A stretch of 35,415 nt of DNA from an uncultured Verrucomicrobiales bacterium (GTDB lineage: Bacteria; Verrucomicrobiota; Verrucomicrobiia; Verrucomicrobiales; DEV007): assembly GCA_943789025.1 (NCBI GenBank), contig CALSSN010000028.1, positions 1-35,415 of the forward strand, written 5' to 3'. The notes under the pieces were generated by a model that did no database searches, had not been told where the DNA came from, and saw nothing but the letters and a program-made list of their open reading frames with translations. The position numbers and the translations under genes were made by a program. The stretch's first letter is position 1. The number at the start of each line of letters is the position of its first letter. Positions 25,414 to 33,596 of the stretch are shown here, in pieces.

Positions 25414-25654
25414 AGCCTGAATCGGACAAAGATGGCTGCGCTGCTATTAAGTCCTGAAGGTTCTTGTTGTCTGAGATTTATATCCTATTGAGGCGGGCCT
25501 TGGCAAGCTTTTTTTCCGTTGCTCATGAATGGCGTCCCGGCGCCTCTTCAGAACGGCAGTTGGCGGGACGTAGCCGATGGCCGAGTGCATCTGCGCACCC
25601 CCGTGGGTAAAAAGAAATCTCTTCGACTACCTGAGAAAACCTCGTGGGATCTAG
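25414..25654 (-). mobile_element. Decayed IS3-family insertion sequence: right end and orfB C-terminus
   Basis: Read on the minus strand, the segment gives MHSAIGYVPPTAVLKRRRDA then IHEQRKK and, after a one-base slip in an A-run, KLAKARLNRI and a stop at 25478. This is the C-terminal end of an IS3 OrfB integrase (HSAIGYxxPxxxLxxRxxxIxxER). The upstream part (SQVVEEISFY) is frame-shifted, and the element is cut off at 25654 by an IS4-family insertion. The outer end carries AGCCTGAATCGGACAAA (25414-25430), the partner of the motif at 18214. As the complement it forms the right terminal repeat. Confidence 0.65.
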
Positions 25655-25696
25655 AAAGGGTCAGACCCAAATGGCGCTCGTTTAAGCGGCATTTCG
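25655..25696 (+). repeat. Left terminal inverted repeat of the IS4-family element
   Basis: AAAGGGTCAGACCCAAATGG and the following bases to ATTTCG pair with the complement of 27131-27171 with about seven mismatches and a one-base gap. The transposase stop codon lies inside this repeat. Confidence 0.75.
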
Positions 25697-27086
25697 ATAT
25701 CTTGACCGGTGCGGTATCTCTTCACATTTAGCCCTGTGAGTTGTGAGCAGAGGGTAGGGTTTCAGCCTTCGCTTGACCGCTCTCGGCTCTGATCTCCCTG
25801 GCCTCTTGTGGAGTTTTCTTGCCCCGATCTCGCCGAGCAGCCACCGACGCCTGTGCGCGAGCAAACGGGGCTTCTCGGCAAGGGCTTGGAAGCCGCCGTG
25901 GTTGGCCGTGACGAGATCGACGACGGCCCGAAAGCCGGGTGCATGGGGATCCTCCGGGCTGGCCTCAAGCATGAGCGCCCGCATCAGATTGTAGGCGATC
26001 ATCACCACCTGCAGCGTGCGGTGCGCCATCTCCGGCGTCCTGACATTGATCACCCAGCGGCGGGCGTAGAGCTCGGATAGTTCCACGCCGCAGTGCGTGG
26101 AGGGATCCAGCAGGGTGGCCAGGACCACGAGCTCGCTCTTGCGTCCGTATCGGTCCTCGAACTCCATCTTGACGAGGCGCAGGGTCAAGGTCTCCGGCAA
26201 CGCCTTCCATGCCTCCGTGCCGATCCCGCTCAGCTTCGGCTGCGACGGCCTTCGCCAGGTGACGATCCGCTCGTTCCTGCCGATCTTTTTGCCCTGCCGC
26301 CAGTCGAGCGCGCGATGCCTGGCCTGATGCAGCCGCATCAGCACGTGCGCACCCCGGGCACGGGCGAGGGCGATCAGCTCATAGCTGCAGTAGGCCCGGT
26401 CGGCGAGAAGCAGATCCCCTTCTTCAACAAGATCGAGCAGGTCATGGGCGACCGAGGCGTCGTGGGCAGTCTGCTTGGCCACCACGAAGCCCTCCCAGCC
26501 GCCGTGGGAGAGGTTGACGAGCGCGCCAAGCCCATGACGGGGAACCCGCACCCGGGGGCCTGCCCCGATGGTGCGGGTAGGCCTCCTGGTTCTCGGGCGT
26601 GTCCATGAGCTGGACGGAAGTGCCGTCGATCGCCCTGAGAGCGAGGCCCTTCCAGAGAATCTCTGAGCCCGCCCTCCCGGCCAGTTCCACCCGCGTTCTC
26701 CCGGCCACCTGCGAGAGGAACCCCCCATCGATCCTGGCCCTCGCCTCACAGTAGGAACTGCTCGAACCGGAGGGCGCGTGCAGCCCGGAATCGCGTTGCC
26801 ACGACTGCACCAGAGCCGCCGCCCTGGCGCAGGGAACGTTGCCCTCAAGCACCTGTGCCACCCATGCCCAGAGCACGGGGATGTGCCCGTAGCTCCTCTG
26901 ACGCCTGGTCGGGTCGATCGACGCCAGCCACGAGGGAGGGAGGATGCCGCCCAAGAGCACGGAGTAGCCACAGAAAGCCCCGCGCAACAGGCGATCCCGC
27001 GCTGCGCGCACATCCGCTTGAACCCTCCTCTTGGCGTTGGCAAATATGGTGGTAGGGAAGCTGGTTAGGAGCGGTTGTTTGGTCAC
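25682..27086 (-). pseudogene. IS4-family transposase, frameshifted and missing its catalytic Glu region
   Basis: The N-terminal frame (27086 to about 26570) runs through RSYGHIPVLWAWVAQVLEGN, SYCEARARI and the first catalytic Asp motif AIDGTSVQLMDTPENQEAYP. The sense then passes briefly through a third frame (QAPGCGFPVMGL) and settles in another (GALVNLSHGGWEG). So two single-base losses lie at about 26545-26570, in GC runs. The second Asp motif, DLLLADRAYCSYELIALARA, is intact. In the C-terminal part LYARRWVINVRTPEMAHRTL lacks the roughly 20 residues around the conserved YREK glutamate that normally sit between RW and RTPEM. The enzyme is therefore dead whether or not the frameshifts are real. 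Confidence 0.8.
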
Positions 27087-27130
27087 ACGAACACATCGCA
27101 GAAAGGCCAGCTTCCCTCATCAAAAATTGA

Positions 27131-27171
27131 CGAAATCGGCCTTAACCGAGTGCCATTCGGGTCAGCCCTTT
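27131..27171 (-). repeat. Right terminal inverted repeat of the IS4-family element
   Basis: Its complement reads AAAGGGCTGACCCGAATGGC, then continues to ATTTCG, matching the left repeat. It lies 45 bases upstream of the transposase ATG. Confidence 0.75.
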
Positions 27172-27514
27172 TATTGTATTCTAGATTTTTTATTGTACTC
27201 CTAAAGGCTCAAACCCCATACAGCATTCCCAATCGGATGCGCTCTTGTCCGGGCCCTCCCCTGGAGCGGGCTGCTGAGGATGGCGAGTAGCGAGATATCC
27301 CACCAATTGGAGACAAGGCATCTTCAGCAAAGGCTCGTTCGTACGCCCTGAGTCATTGGACTTCTCTGACCCCTGTAGGAGACTGCGATGCACTGTGAGG
27401 GATTCTGAGATATTGTAGCTGGTGGCAGGATCGCCTTCATCGATATCTCACCACCGAGAGCCCTGCATGCACAAGATAGGGACGCTGACCTCATACCACT
27501 GGTATAAAAATAGG
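27172..27514. other. Gene-free stretch between the IS4 element and tmRNA
   Basis: No recognisable gene. It contains a 13-bp palindrome, ATACCACTGGTAT (27493-27505), just beyond the tmRNA terminator, followed by a GGTATAAAAA near-repeat (27501 and 27513). Mobile islands often integrate at the 3' end of tmRNA genes, and this could be a relic of such a junction. No integrase gene or second copy of the tmRNA end was seen. Confidence 0.35.
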
Positions 27515-27551
27515 TATAAAAAAGCGGCCTCCATTACTGAAGGCCGCTTAA
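27515..27551 (-). terminator. Rho-independent terminator of ssrA
   Basis: On the minus strand AAGCGGCCT pairs with AGGCCGCTT across a 10-base loop and is followed directly by a T-run (TTTTTTAT). It lies just after the tmRNA 3' end and is a textbook intrinsic terminator. Confidence 0.88.
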
Positions 27552-27558
27552 ATAAAGG

Positions 27559-27914
27559 TGGTGGAGGCGAGGGGAGTCGAACCCCTGTCCTGGTAACCCG
27601 CATCTCGGACATCTACATGCTTATTCGATCATTTTATTTAAGAGAGTCAGCTCCGAACGACAGGATCAGCCTCTCCGATTGCCACTGTAACCTCTCGCCT
27701 TTCAGCCCGGACACCCGGCTTCGAGCCAGCCTGCTGATGTTTGCCCCCCACCTTAACAGGCATCGGGTGAAGGACACGCAACCCTTAGGCTGCTAGTGCT
27801 AGTGCAGGTTCTTCGTTAGCATTTGTGTTTTGAACCGACGATTTACGAGGCCAACGGTTCCTCCTCGACATGCAACCCGAGCGTAAGACTATCAGTCGAA
27901 GCCAAGACGCCCCC
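27559..27914 (-). ncRNA. ssrA: Transfer-messenger RNA (tmRNA)
   Basis: This 356-base RNA rescues stalled ribosomes by adding a degradation tag. The 5' end GGGGGCGTCTTGGCTTCGAC and the 3' end GGGGTTCGACTCCCCTCGCC, then TCCACCA, form the tRNA-like half. The encoded CCA is at 27561-27559. The tag reading frame ends ANEEPALALAA followed by TAA (stop at 27785-27787). The resume codon is a few codons upstream, within QNTN, and is not certain. The AALALA-type C-terminus is what ClpXP-like proteases recognise. The gene is transcribed leftwards, followed by a strong terminator, and lies between yidC and the accessory islet. Confidence 0.95.
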
Positions 27915-27930
27915 AAATTGAAACTCCTTT

Positions 27931-27958
27931 AAAATAGTCCGGTTCAGGCAATGAGCAA
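27931..27958 (-). promoter_or_regulatory. Candidate ssrA promoter
   Basis: On the minus strand TTGCTC (complement of 27953-27958) and TATTTT (complement of 27931-27936) are 16 bp apart. Transcription would start some ten bases upstream of the mature 5' end, which RNase P normally trims. The match to consensus is moderate. Confidence 0.35.
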
Positions 27959-28069
27959 CTTGAGATTGCGTAATAGCAAGCACCCCCCAAAGGGACACCC
28001 GCAGTTGCGGTTGCACCTGCAGGAGCTTGCCGTGGCACCAGAGTCTCTCTGACCAGCCAGCGGCCTGGA

Positions 28070-29965
28070 TCAGCCCCCTGTTCTTGGCCCTCGCTTCTTT
28101 TTCTTCTTCGACTGATTGTCTCCCTCCGAACTTGCGGCCATTGGAAGCCCGCCGAGGCCTTTGCTCGGCTTCTTCCTGGCAGGTGCCGACCCACCACGTT
28201 TCGCCGCCGCTTTCTCCAGAACCGGGTCTGGCTGAGTCTGAGCATGCCAGGTCTGGAAAATCGAAAAGATGTTCTGCGTGGTCCAGTAGAGTGCCAGCGC
28301 CGATGCGAAGTTGTAGCAAAAGACGAGAAAAATAAGCGGCATGAACATGAAAATCCGCTGCTGCATCTTGTCCCCGGTCTTCGGTGCCACGCTCATCTGG
28401 ATGAACATGGTAATCCCCATGAGGAGTGGTAGCGGGTTCAGCGGAAACCCGGCGATGGTAGCCACGGTGTCCGGCATGGAGAGATCGTCTGTCCAAAACC
28501 ATCCCGCCCCTCGGAGTTCAGCCGCTGACTGGAGCATCCGGTAAAACCCGAAGAAGATCGGAATTTGAAAGAAGATCGGGAAACAACCACCCATCGGATT
28601 GACCCCGTAATCTTTGTAGAGCTTCATCACCTCGACATTCATTTTTTGAGGGTCGCTCTGGTGCTTCTCCCGAATTTCTGCCATCTTCGGCTGCAGCAGT
28701 GACATGCGCTTCATGGTCCTCTGGGACTTGGCATGCAACGGCCAGATGGCGATCCGGATGATGATGGTCATGATGACGATCGACCAGCCCCAGTTAGGGA
28801 CATAGTCATGGATGAATGAACTCAACCACATGAGAAACTTACTGATCGGACTGAAGAAGCCGTAGAACATGGCATTTTCCCGTCCCTCGCCGAGCCTCGC
28901 GAGCCGCCTATACTCTTTCGGTCCGGCGTAAAGCTCATAACTGAGATCTTTACTCTCACCAGGATTGAGGCGGTATTCTCCGAGCGAAAGCCCCGCCTGG
29001 ACCGCCTTCGGCGCCGAACTGGAATCTGCACTGCCCGCTTCCTCTTCTTGTTCCAGATTCGAGGGGAAATTCCGCCCCCAGATCTTTGCCGACTTCACTT
29101 CGAGGGGACGCATGAGAATCGAATAAAACTGGTTCATCGTTCCCGCCCAATCCGCCTCGGCGACGGACTCGACAATCTCCGTCCGCGCGCTGCTGAACTT
29201 CATGAAAAGAAATCCCGACCCATCAAACTTTCCGGCGTCCTTCTGTTCTGCCTCGCCACTGTCCTGCCAGAAAAAAGCGGGCTTGATCCATTCAGTTCGC
29301 TGGAGAGGTGAAGCCGCACCGAGGTAGGCAAAATAATCACCCAGTTCGATAGCGACGTTTCCGGTATTCCTGATCTGCAGACCGACATCAATGAGGTGCT
29401 CGTCAACCTCGTCACCTTCAGGAATCCGAAAGGTTTTTTCCAGCACAACTCCGGGCGTGATTTCACCCTTGTAGGTGATGCTGCGGCTGTCCTTTGCCGT
29501 CTCCTCAAAGCTGGTCAGAATCGGTTCCTTGGTTCCCCGCCCGATAGCAAGCACCGGAGCCTTCCCTTCCGCGTTCAATACAATACACTTTTCTCCATCT
29601 TCACTCGCCTTGTGCTCGAGCAGACGAACCTCTTTGATCCCCCCTCCCAGCGTACTGAAAATATAATCGATTTCACCTACCCTCAGAGTCGTCAATTGCT
29701 CGGGAAGAGCCGGTTCTGCGGTTGCTGATCCAGAAGGATCTTGCGCCGACACGGACGCCGCGCCTTGCGTGGGGAATTCGGCAGCGACGGGCCCTGAACC
29801 TTGCGTGGCCACAGTCTCAGTCTCAGCAGCCAACGTTGCCTCTGCAGCAACCCGACGCAGTTCCATTTCCTCACGATAAGCGGCATTTCTTCGGGACACC
29901 TCTGACTGGTGCCAGATGAGGCCGAGCACGCAGAGGGTGACAATGATCCAAGTTTTCTTATCCAT
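28070..29965 (-). CDS. yidC: Membrane protein insertase YidC
   Basis: A 631-residue inner-membrane insertase of the long Gram-negative type. The first helix (TWIIVTLCVLGLIWHQSEVS) is followed by a large periplasmic beta domain (about 45-385). The conserved five-helix core follows, with NWGWSIVIMTIIIRIAIWPL (its hydrophilic-groove Arg included), the coiled cytoplasmic loop QRTMKRMSLLQPKMAEIREK, GGCFPIFFQIPIFFGFYRML, and the last helices around FMFMPLIFLVFCYNFASALA. A basic C-terminal tail (KKKKKRGPRTGG) probably contacts the ribosome. It follows yidD by 77 bases in the classic rpmH-rnpA-yidD-yidC order. Confidence 0.96.
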   Translation of the reverse strand: MDKKTWIIVTLCVLGLIWHQSEVSRRNAAYREEMELRRVAAEATLAAETETVATQGSGPVAAEFPTQGAASVSAQDPSGSATAEPALPEQLTTLRVGEIDYIFSTLGGGIKEVRLLEHKASEDGEKCIVLNAEGKAPVLAIGRGTKEPILTSFEETAKDSRSITYKGEITPGVVLEKTFRIPEGDEVDEHLIDVGLQIRNTGNVAIELGDYFAYLGAASPLQRTEWIKPAFFWQDSGEAEQKDAGKFDGSGFLFMKFSSARTEIVESVAEADWAGTMNQFYSILMRPLEVKSAKIWGRNFPSNLEQEEEAGSADSSSAPKAVQAGLSLGEYRLNPGESKDLSYELYAGPKEYRRLARLGEGRENAMFYGFFSPISKFLMWLSSFIHDYVPNWGWSIVIMTIIIRIAIWPLHAKSQRTMKRMSLLQPKMAEIREKHQSDPQKMNVEVMKLYKDYGVNPMGGCFPIFFQIPIFFGFYRMLQSAAELRGAGWFWTDDLSMPDTVATIAGFPLNPLPLLMGITMFIQMSVAPKTGDKMQQRIFMFMPLIFLVFCYNFASALALYWTTQNIFSIFQTWHAQTQPDPVLEKAAAKRGGSAPARKKPSKGLGGLPMAASSEGDNQSKKKKKRGPRTGG

Positions 29966-30042
29966 GATTGATCGAAATTTTTATTCCTCAGGGGGAGATT
30001 CATGCTCCGCATCCTGATCCGTAATTTTCTCTGAAATGCGCT

Positions 30043-30273
30043 CTACTCGGGCACAGGATCATGACCGCATCCACCCCACGGGTGACACCGCAGCAACCTC
30101 CGCAAGGCTAGATATCCCCCCTTCCGGGATCCATATTTCCGGACAGCCTGGATGGCGTATTCCGAGCAGCTTGGTTCAAACCGACACCCGGAGCCAGGAC
30201 CCCCGATAAAATGAATCACAGGCGAAACAACAACTTGATAAACCCGAATCAAAAAGCAAAGCACTTTTCTCAT
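30043..30273 (-). CDS. yidD: Membrane protein insertion efficiency factor YidD
   Basis: 76 residues from the ATG at 30273. The open frame extends 20 residues upstream, but this ATG overlaps the rnpA stop as ATGA and has a good GGAGG Shine-Dalgarno sequence. Conserved YidD features are LIRVYQ, then SGCRFEPSCSEYAIQAV with its paired cysteines, and LRRLLRCHPWGGCGHDPVP. The protein is a small amphipathic factor that helps YidC insert membrane proteins. It is translationally coupled to rnpA. Confidence 0.94.
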   Translation of the reverse strand: MRKVLCFLIRVYQVVVSPVIHFIGGPGSGCRFEPSCSEYAIQAVRKYGSRKGGYLALRRLLRCHPWGGCGHDPVPE

Positions 30274-30650
30274 ACCTGTTCCTCCATTTGCGGCCTGGGA
30301 AGAATGCCAAGTCGAAAGGCTGTTCTCCGCCAATCCTCGGTTAGCTCAGCGTAGCTTGCCACCGCCGCACTCTGACGCGCAATCGTCACCAGCTTTCCGC
30401 CTCCTTGAAGCTCCTCGCCGAGGCTGCGCACGATCGCCCTCAATCGACGACGAACAAGGTTCCGAGCTACAGCATTCCCCACGCGTTTCGAAGTGATAAA
30501 GCCGAAGCGAAAGCCAACGTCTCGAGAGTCTTTGAGCACACCCAGCACGACGTGCCGACCCGCCTTACTCTTGCCAGTTTGCCTGACAGCATGAAACTCA
30601 TGCCCATCGGTGAGACGAGAACTCCGTGGCAGTCGCATCGTCATCGCCAT
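30270..30650 (-). CDS. rnpA: Ribonuclease P protein component
   Basis: 126 residues from the ATG at 30650 (MAMTMRLPRSSRLT), chosen because GAGGA precedes it at a normal distance. The frame is open slightly further. The RNR core is present as FGFITSKRVGNAVARNLVRR, then RRLRAIVR, the helix and strand that bind the catalytic RNA. The family's conserved F near the start is in GHEFHAV. The protein binds RNase P RNA to mature tRNA and tmRNA 5' ends. Its stop overlaps the yidD start, and it follows rpmH by 102 bases. Confidence 0.95.
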   Translation of the reverse strand: MAMTMRLPRSSRLTDGHEFHAVRQTGKSKAGRHVVLGVLKDSRDVGFRFGFITSKRVGNAVARNLVRRRLRAIVRSLGEELQGGGKLVTIARQSAAVASYAELTEDWRRTAFRLGILPRPQMEEQV

Positions 30651-30752
30651 TAAAAATCCTCTTCTCCCTCTCAAGCAGGGTCGATCTTTCTTCGCATCGA
30701 TCGTCAGCAGTCCAACAAATTTCCGATCCGAAAGAAAAGGTGAAGATCACGC

Positions 30753-30927
30753 CTAACTCGGGTGATGCCGACGGTAGGAAATCTCTGCTCCTTTTGGCAC
30801 AAGGCGCTTGCGCCCTTTCTGGCGGCGACGACGGATCAGGTCTCGCCCTTGTTTGGTCGCCATGCGGGCACGAAAGCCATGCTGGCGTTTGCGGGAGCGT
30901 TTGGAGGGCTGGTAAGTGCGCTTCATC
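30753..30927 (-). CDS. rpmH: Ribosomal protein L34, with an apparent one-base insertion
   Basis: MKRTYQPSK, then the universal continuation [19 protein letters not shown], and [16 protein letters not shown] leading to the stop, together make a 57-residue L34 from the ATG at 30927 to the stop at 30753. The two halves are in different frames. After TCC there are four A (complement of TTTT at about 30900-30903) where three would keep the frame. L34 is a nearly universal single-copy gene, so the extra base is most likely a consensus error. L34 belongs to the large subunit. The gene opens the rpmH-rnpA-yidD-yidC cluster. Confidence 0.85.
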
Positions 30928-31458
30928 GTTCTAGACGGGATAAAAAGATTTTTGGAAGACCGTCTCTATTGACGGAAAGGGCGCTCATCCTAACCGCAGC
31001 GACCTCCTTGTCAACGGCATCACCAGACTATTCTCACCACCCCCGGAGCGACGCGGATTTCTCCTCCCGCCAACCCGTGCTCTGTCTTCCTCTCCGACCT
31101 CCTGCGTTCTCACTTATTCCCCTCGGATGCAGCCTGCCGAACACGCATCGACGGACACTGCCCCGGCTTATCCCTTGCGGAGACTTTGCCCCCCCCTTTC
31201 CCACCCATCGCAAAAAAATTTCTGCTCCGCAGTTCCTCGCCACCGCGCTTTCACGAGCGGCTTCTTCTCCCACCCCTTCGCAATCTTCTTTGTTCGCCAT
31301 CACCCCCCCAGTAAAAAGCTCCACCAAAAAACATCCTTCCCTGCTTGCCAGCCCTTTCTTATGTGCTATGAATCTTGCCCCCTGCTGGTTCTGGCTGGAA
31401 TTGATCATTCATTTCTCAGCCGATCACGCCCGCAGGGCTCTACAACCAATCCATTCTG
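30928..31458. other. Pyrimidine-rich divergent intergenic region
   Basis: About 530 bases between divergent rpmH and rpmJ. I see no gene in it; the plus strand is C/T-rich and the frames lack any family motif. It must hold the promoters of both ribosomal gene clusters. I looked for a replication origin (DnaA boxes) and found none clear. Confidence 0.55.
31345..31372 (+). promoter_or_regulatory. Candidate promoter for rpmJ-rpsM-rpsK-rpsD
   Basis: TTGCCA (31345-31350) and TATGAA (31367-31372) are 16 bp apart and lie about 85 bases before rpmJ. Each box differs from the sigma-70 consensus by one or two bases. Confidence 0.4.
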
Positions 31459-31572
31459 ATGAAGGTCCGTCCGTCTGTTAAGAGACTCTGTGAATCCTGC
31501 CGCGTCATTCGCCGCGAGGGAATCGTGCGTATTATCTGCAAAAACCCACGCCACAAACAGCGTCAAGGTTGA
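31459..31572 (+). CDS. rpmJ: Ribosomal protein L36
   Basis: A 37-residue protein, [20 protein letters not shown], then [17 protein letters not shown]. It has the zinc-ribbon ligands Cys11, Cys14, Cys27 and His32, so this is the zinc-binding form of L36. It binds 23S rRNA in the large subunit. It stands 47 bases before rpsM, as in the alpha operon of many bacteria. Confidence 0.93.
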   Translation: MKVRPSVKRLCESCRVIRREGIVRIICKNPRHKQRQG

Positions 31573-31619
31573 CCTAGACCTCTCCTCAACCGCAGCATCT
31601 TTCCCCCCCAAAAACACTC

Positions 31620-31988
31620 ATGGCACGCCTACTCGGAGTCGAAATTCCCAACGACAAGCGCATCGAAGCATCCCTTCTCTACATTCATGGGATCGGACGC
31701 ACCACCTCCCTCAAAGTCCTCAGCGAGGCCGGGATCGATCCAAATATCCGCACCGGAGCGCTCAGCGACGAGCAGATCGCGAACATCACCCATGTGGTTC
31801 AGAATGGCAAGATCCTCATTGAAGGCGACCTTCGTCGCGAACAGCAAGGCCACCTTAAACGCCTCGCGCAAATCCAGTGCTTCCGAGGCATCCGCCACCG
31901 TAAGGGACTCCCCTGCCGCGGCCAGAGAACCAAAACCAACGCCCGTACCCGCAAGGGCGGCAAGAAAACAGTGGGTGCCGTCAAGTAG
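31620..31988 (+). CDS. rpsM: Ribosomal protein S13
   Basis: A 122-residue small-subunit head protein contacting the P-site tRNA and the B1 bridge. It opens with MARLLGVEIPNDKRIEASL and LYIHGIGRTTSLKVLSEAGI. It contains RTGALSDEQI and ends in the basic tail RGIRHRKGLPCRGQRTKTNA and RTRKGGKKTVGAVK. The length is normal. It is cotranscribed with rpmJ and rpsK. Confidence 0.97.
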   Translation: MARLLGVEIPNDKRIEASLLYIHGIGRTTSLKVLSEAGIDPNIRTGALSDEQIANITHVVQNGKILIEGDLRREQQGHLKRLAQIQCFRGIRHRKGLPCRGQRTKTNARTRKGGKKTVGAVK

Positions 31989-32046
31989 AACACCTTGACT
32001 TAACCGCACCCGATCACTCATCTTAAATCCGCAAAAGATAGCAACG

Positions 32047-32682
32047 ATGTCAGAAGACGCAGGCGACAAGCCAGAAAAAGAGGCAGCAGAGGAACCGGCA
32101 ACCCCCGAGGCGAAACAAGCCAAGGAAAAAACCGTGACCCCGGAAGCAGCAGCTGACGCTGCACCCAAGGCGACAGAAAGCGAAAAAGAGCCCAAGAAAG
32201 AGGCTCAGGCGGCACCCGAGGCGGCCGCCACGACGCCCCCACCGAGCGATCCCAAAAAGCCCAAAGACATTTTCGCCGAGCTGGATCCCTCTGAGAAGGA
32301 ACAGCCGAAGATTCTTAAGTCCAAAAGCTCTAAGAATGTTCACTCCGGAATTCTCCACGTCCGGGCTACCTTCAACAACACCATGGTCACGGTTACCGAC
32401 ATGTCAGGGAATGCCCTCGGCTGGTCGAGTTCCGGAAAAATGGGTTTTCGCGGGTCAAGAAAAAGCACCGCCTACGCTGGTCAGATCGTCTCTCAGGACG
32501 CCTGCAAGCAAGCGATGAGCCATGGTCTTAAAGAGATTGAAGTTCGCGTCACTGGCCCAGGTTCAGGACGGGAAGCCGCAGTGCGCGCAGCCCAAGGTCT
32601 CGGACTCCACGTCCACACCATCAAGGACGTCACTCCCATCCCTCACAACGGCTGCCGTCCACCCAAGGCCCGGCGCGTCTAA
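32047..32682 (+). CDS. rpsK: Ribosomal protein S11 with a long N-terminal extension
   Basis: A 211-residue protein. The C-terminal 117 or so residues are a normal S11 (from [20 protein letters not shown], with [31 protein letters not shown] and [17 protein letters not shown]). The first 90 or so residues are a low-complexity extension rich in Ala, Glu, Lys and Pro (for example [20 protein letters not shown]). Ordinary S11 is about 129 residues long. The ATG at 32047 is the only sensible start upstream of the core, so the extension is probably real. Its role is unknown; it would protrude from the platform near the mRNA exit. Confidence 0.92.
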   Translation: MSEDAGDKPEKEAAEEPATPEAKQAKEKTVTPEAAADAAPKATESEKEPKKEAQAAPEAAATTPPPSDPKKPKDIFAELDPSEKEQPKILKSKSSKNVHSGILHVRATFNNTMVTVTDMSGNALGWSSSGKMGFRGSRKSTAYAGQIVSQDACKQAMSHGLKEIEVRVTGPGSGREAAVRAAQGLGLHVHTIKDVTPIPHNGCRPPKARRV

Positions 32683-32747
32683 CATCCTTCTTTTCGCAGT
32701 TCGAAACAACCACGCGATTCCCTCACCCACCTTCACTTCTTTATTCC

Positions 32748-33359
32748 ATGGCACGTTACACCGGTCCCAAGGTCAAGATCAGTCGCCGTTTCGGCACACC
32801 TATCTTCGGCCCTCACAAGGTTCTTGAACGCCGCGCTACCCCTCCGGGACAGCACGGGGGAGGTCGCTTCCGCAAAAAATCCTCCGAGTACTCGACAGCA
32901 CTCGCAGAAAAGCAGAAGCTTCGCTACCAGTACGGACTTCTCGAGAAACAGTTCCGCAGACTCTTCAAGGAAGCAGCCCAGACACGTGGAGTGACGGGCG
33001 AGATTTTCCTGCAGCTGCTTGAGTGCAGGCTCGACAACGTCTTGTTCCGACTTGGTTATGGCCATACGCGCCCTGCAGCACGTCAGTTCGCAGGACACGG
33101 CCACGTTCTCGTCAACGGAAAGCGTGTCGATATTCCAAGCTACCGGGTCGTGCCGGGAGACAAAATTTCGATCCGCGACAATGCACGCTCTCAGCAGCTC
33201 GGCATGCGTCTGCTCGACCAGAGCCAGACCCGGCCAATTCCTGACTGGGTGGTCATCGACCGGGACAAGCAGGAGGGAGCAGTTCAACGCATCCCCACCC
33301 GCGAAGAAATTGATCCCATCGTCAATGAGCAGCTTGTCGTCGAATTCTACTCGCGGTAA
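32748..33359 (+). CDS. rpsD: Ribosomal protein S4
   Basis: A 203-residue primary 16S rRNA-binding protein that nucleates small-subunit assembly. It opens MARYTGPKVKISRRFGTPIF. The N-terminal Cys-rich knuckle is absent, so this is the zinc-free form. The S4 RNA-binding fold is complete (ECRLDNVLFRLGYGHTRPAA, FAGHGHVLVNGKRVDIPSYR). It ends with the typical NEQLVVEFYSR. In most bacteria rpoA follows directly; here an Fe-S assembly gene does. Confidence 0.97.
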   Translation: MARYTGPKVKISRRFGTPIFGPHKVLERRATPPGQHGGGRFRKKSSEYSTALAEKQKLRYQYGLLEKQFRRLFKEAAQTRGVTGEIFLQLLECRLDNVLFRLGYGHTRPAARQFAGHGHVLVNGKRVDIPSYRVVPGDKISIRDNARSQQLGMRLLDQSQTRPIPDWVVIDRDKQEGAVQRIPTREEIDPIVNEQLVVEFYSR

Positions 33360-33596
33360 GTCGAGATCAAGTTCTCCTGTTGCCCAACATCGAGGTGTCT
33401 TGTGCCTCTTTGCTCTCTCCTTTTGCCTCGGGAATGGGACAGGAATCCGCAGTCGCTCAAATCTTGCCCACTGAAATCCTGAAACTTCAGTTGCCCGCAA
33501 AGTGGCGCAAAGTCTTTCCCTCAGATCACAGGAGAAGCAAATCTGTCTCGCTACTTGCTCTTGTATCTGCTCTGGAGGATTGTCGATTGCTCGAAA

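Larger units (their letters stand above)
25655..27171 (-). mobile_element. IS4-family insertion sequence with intact terminal inverted repeats
   Basis: A 1.5-kb element bounded by imperfect inverted repeats of about 41 bp (25655-25696 and 27131-27171). It holds a single transposase gene transcribed leftwards. Both repeats share AAAGGG, GACCC, AATGGC, CTCG and TTAAG and end in ATTTCG. The size and layout are normal for IS4-type elements. It interrupts an older IS3 remnant on its left side. I could not find a convincing target-site duplication. The transposase is inactive, so the copy cannot move by itself. Confidence 0.75.

Noticed and set aside
27190..27393. 67-codon minus-strand frame between the IS4 element and tmRNA
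   Set aside because: No recognisable motif, no convincing ribosome-binding site, and it sits in decayed flanking sequence.
30928..31458. Possible replication origin next to rpmH
   Set aside because: No dnaA or dnaN gene and no clear cluster of DnaA boxes (TTATCCACA-like) was seen.
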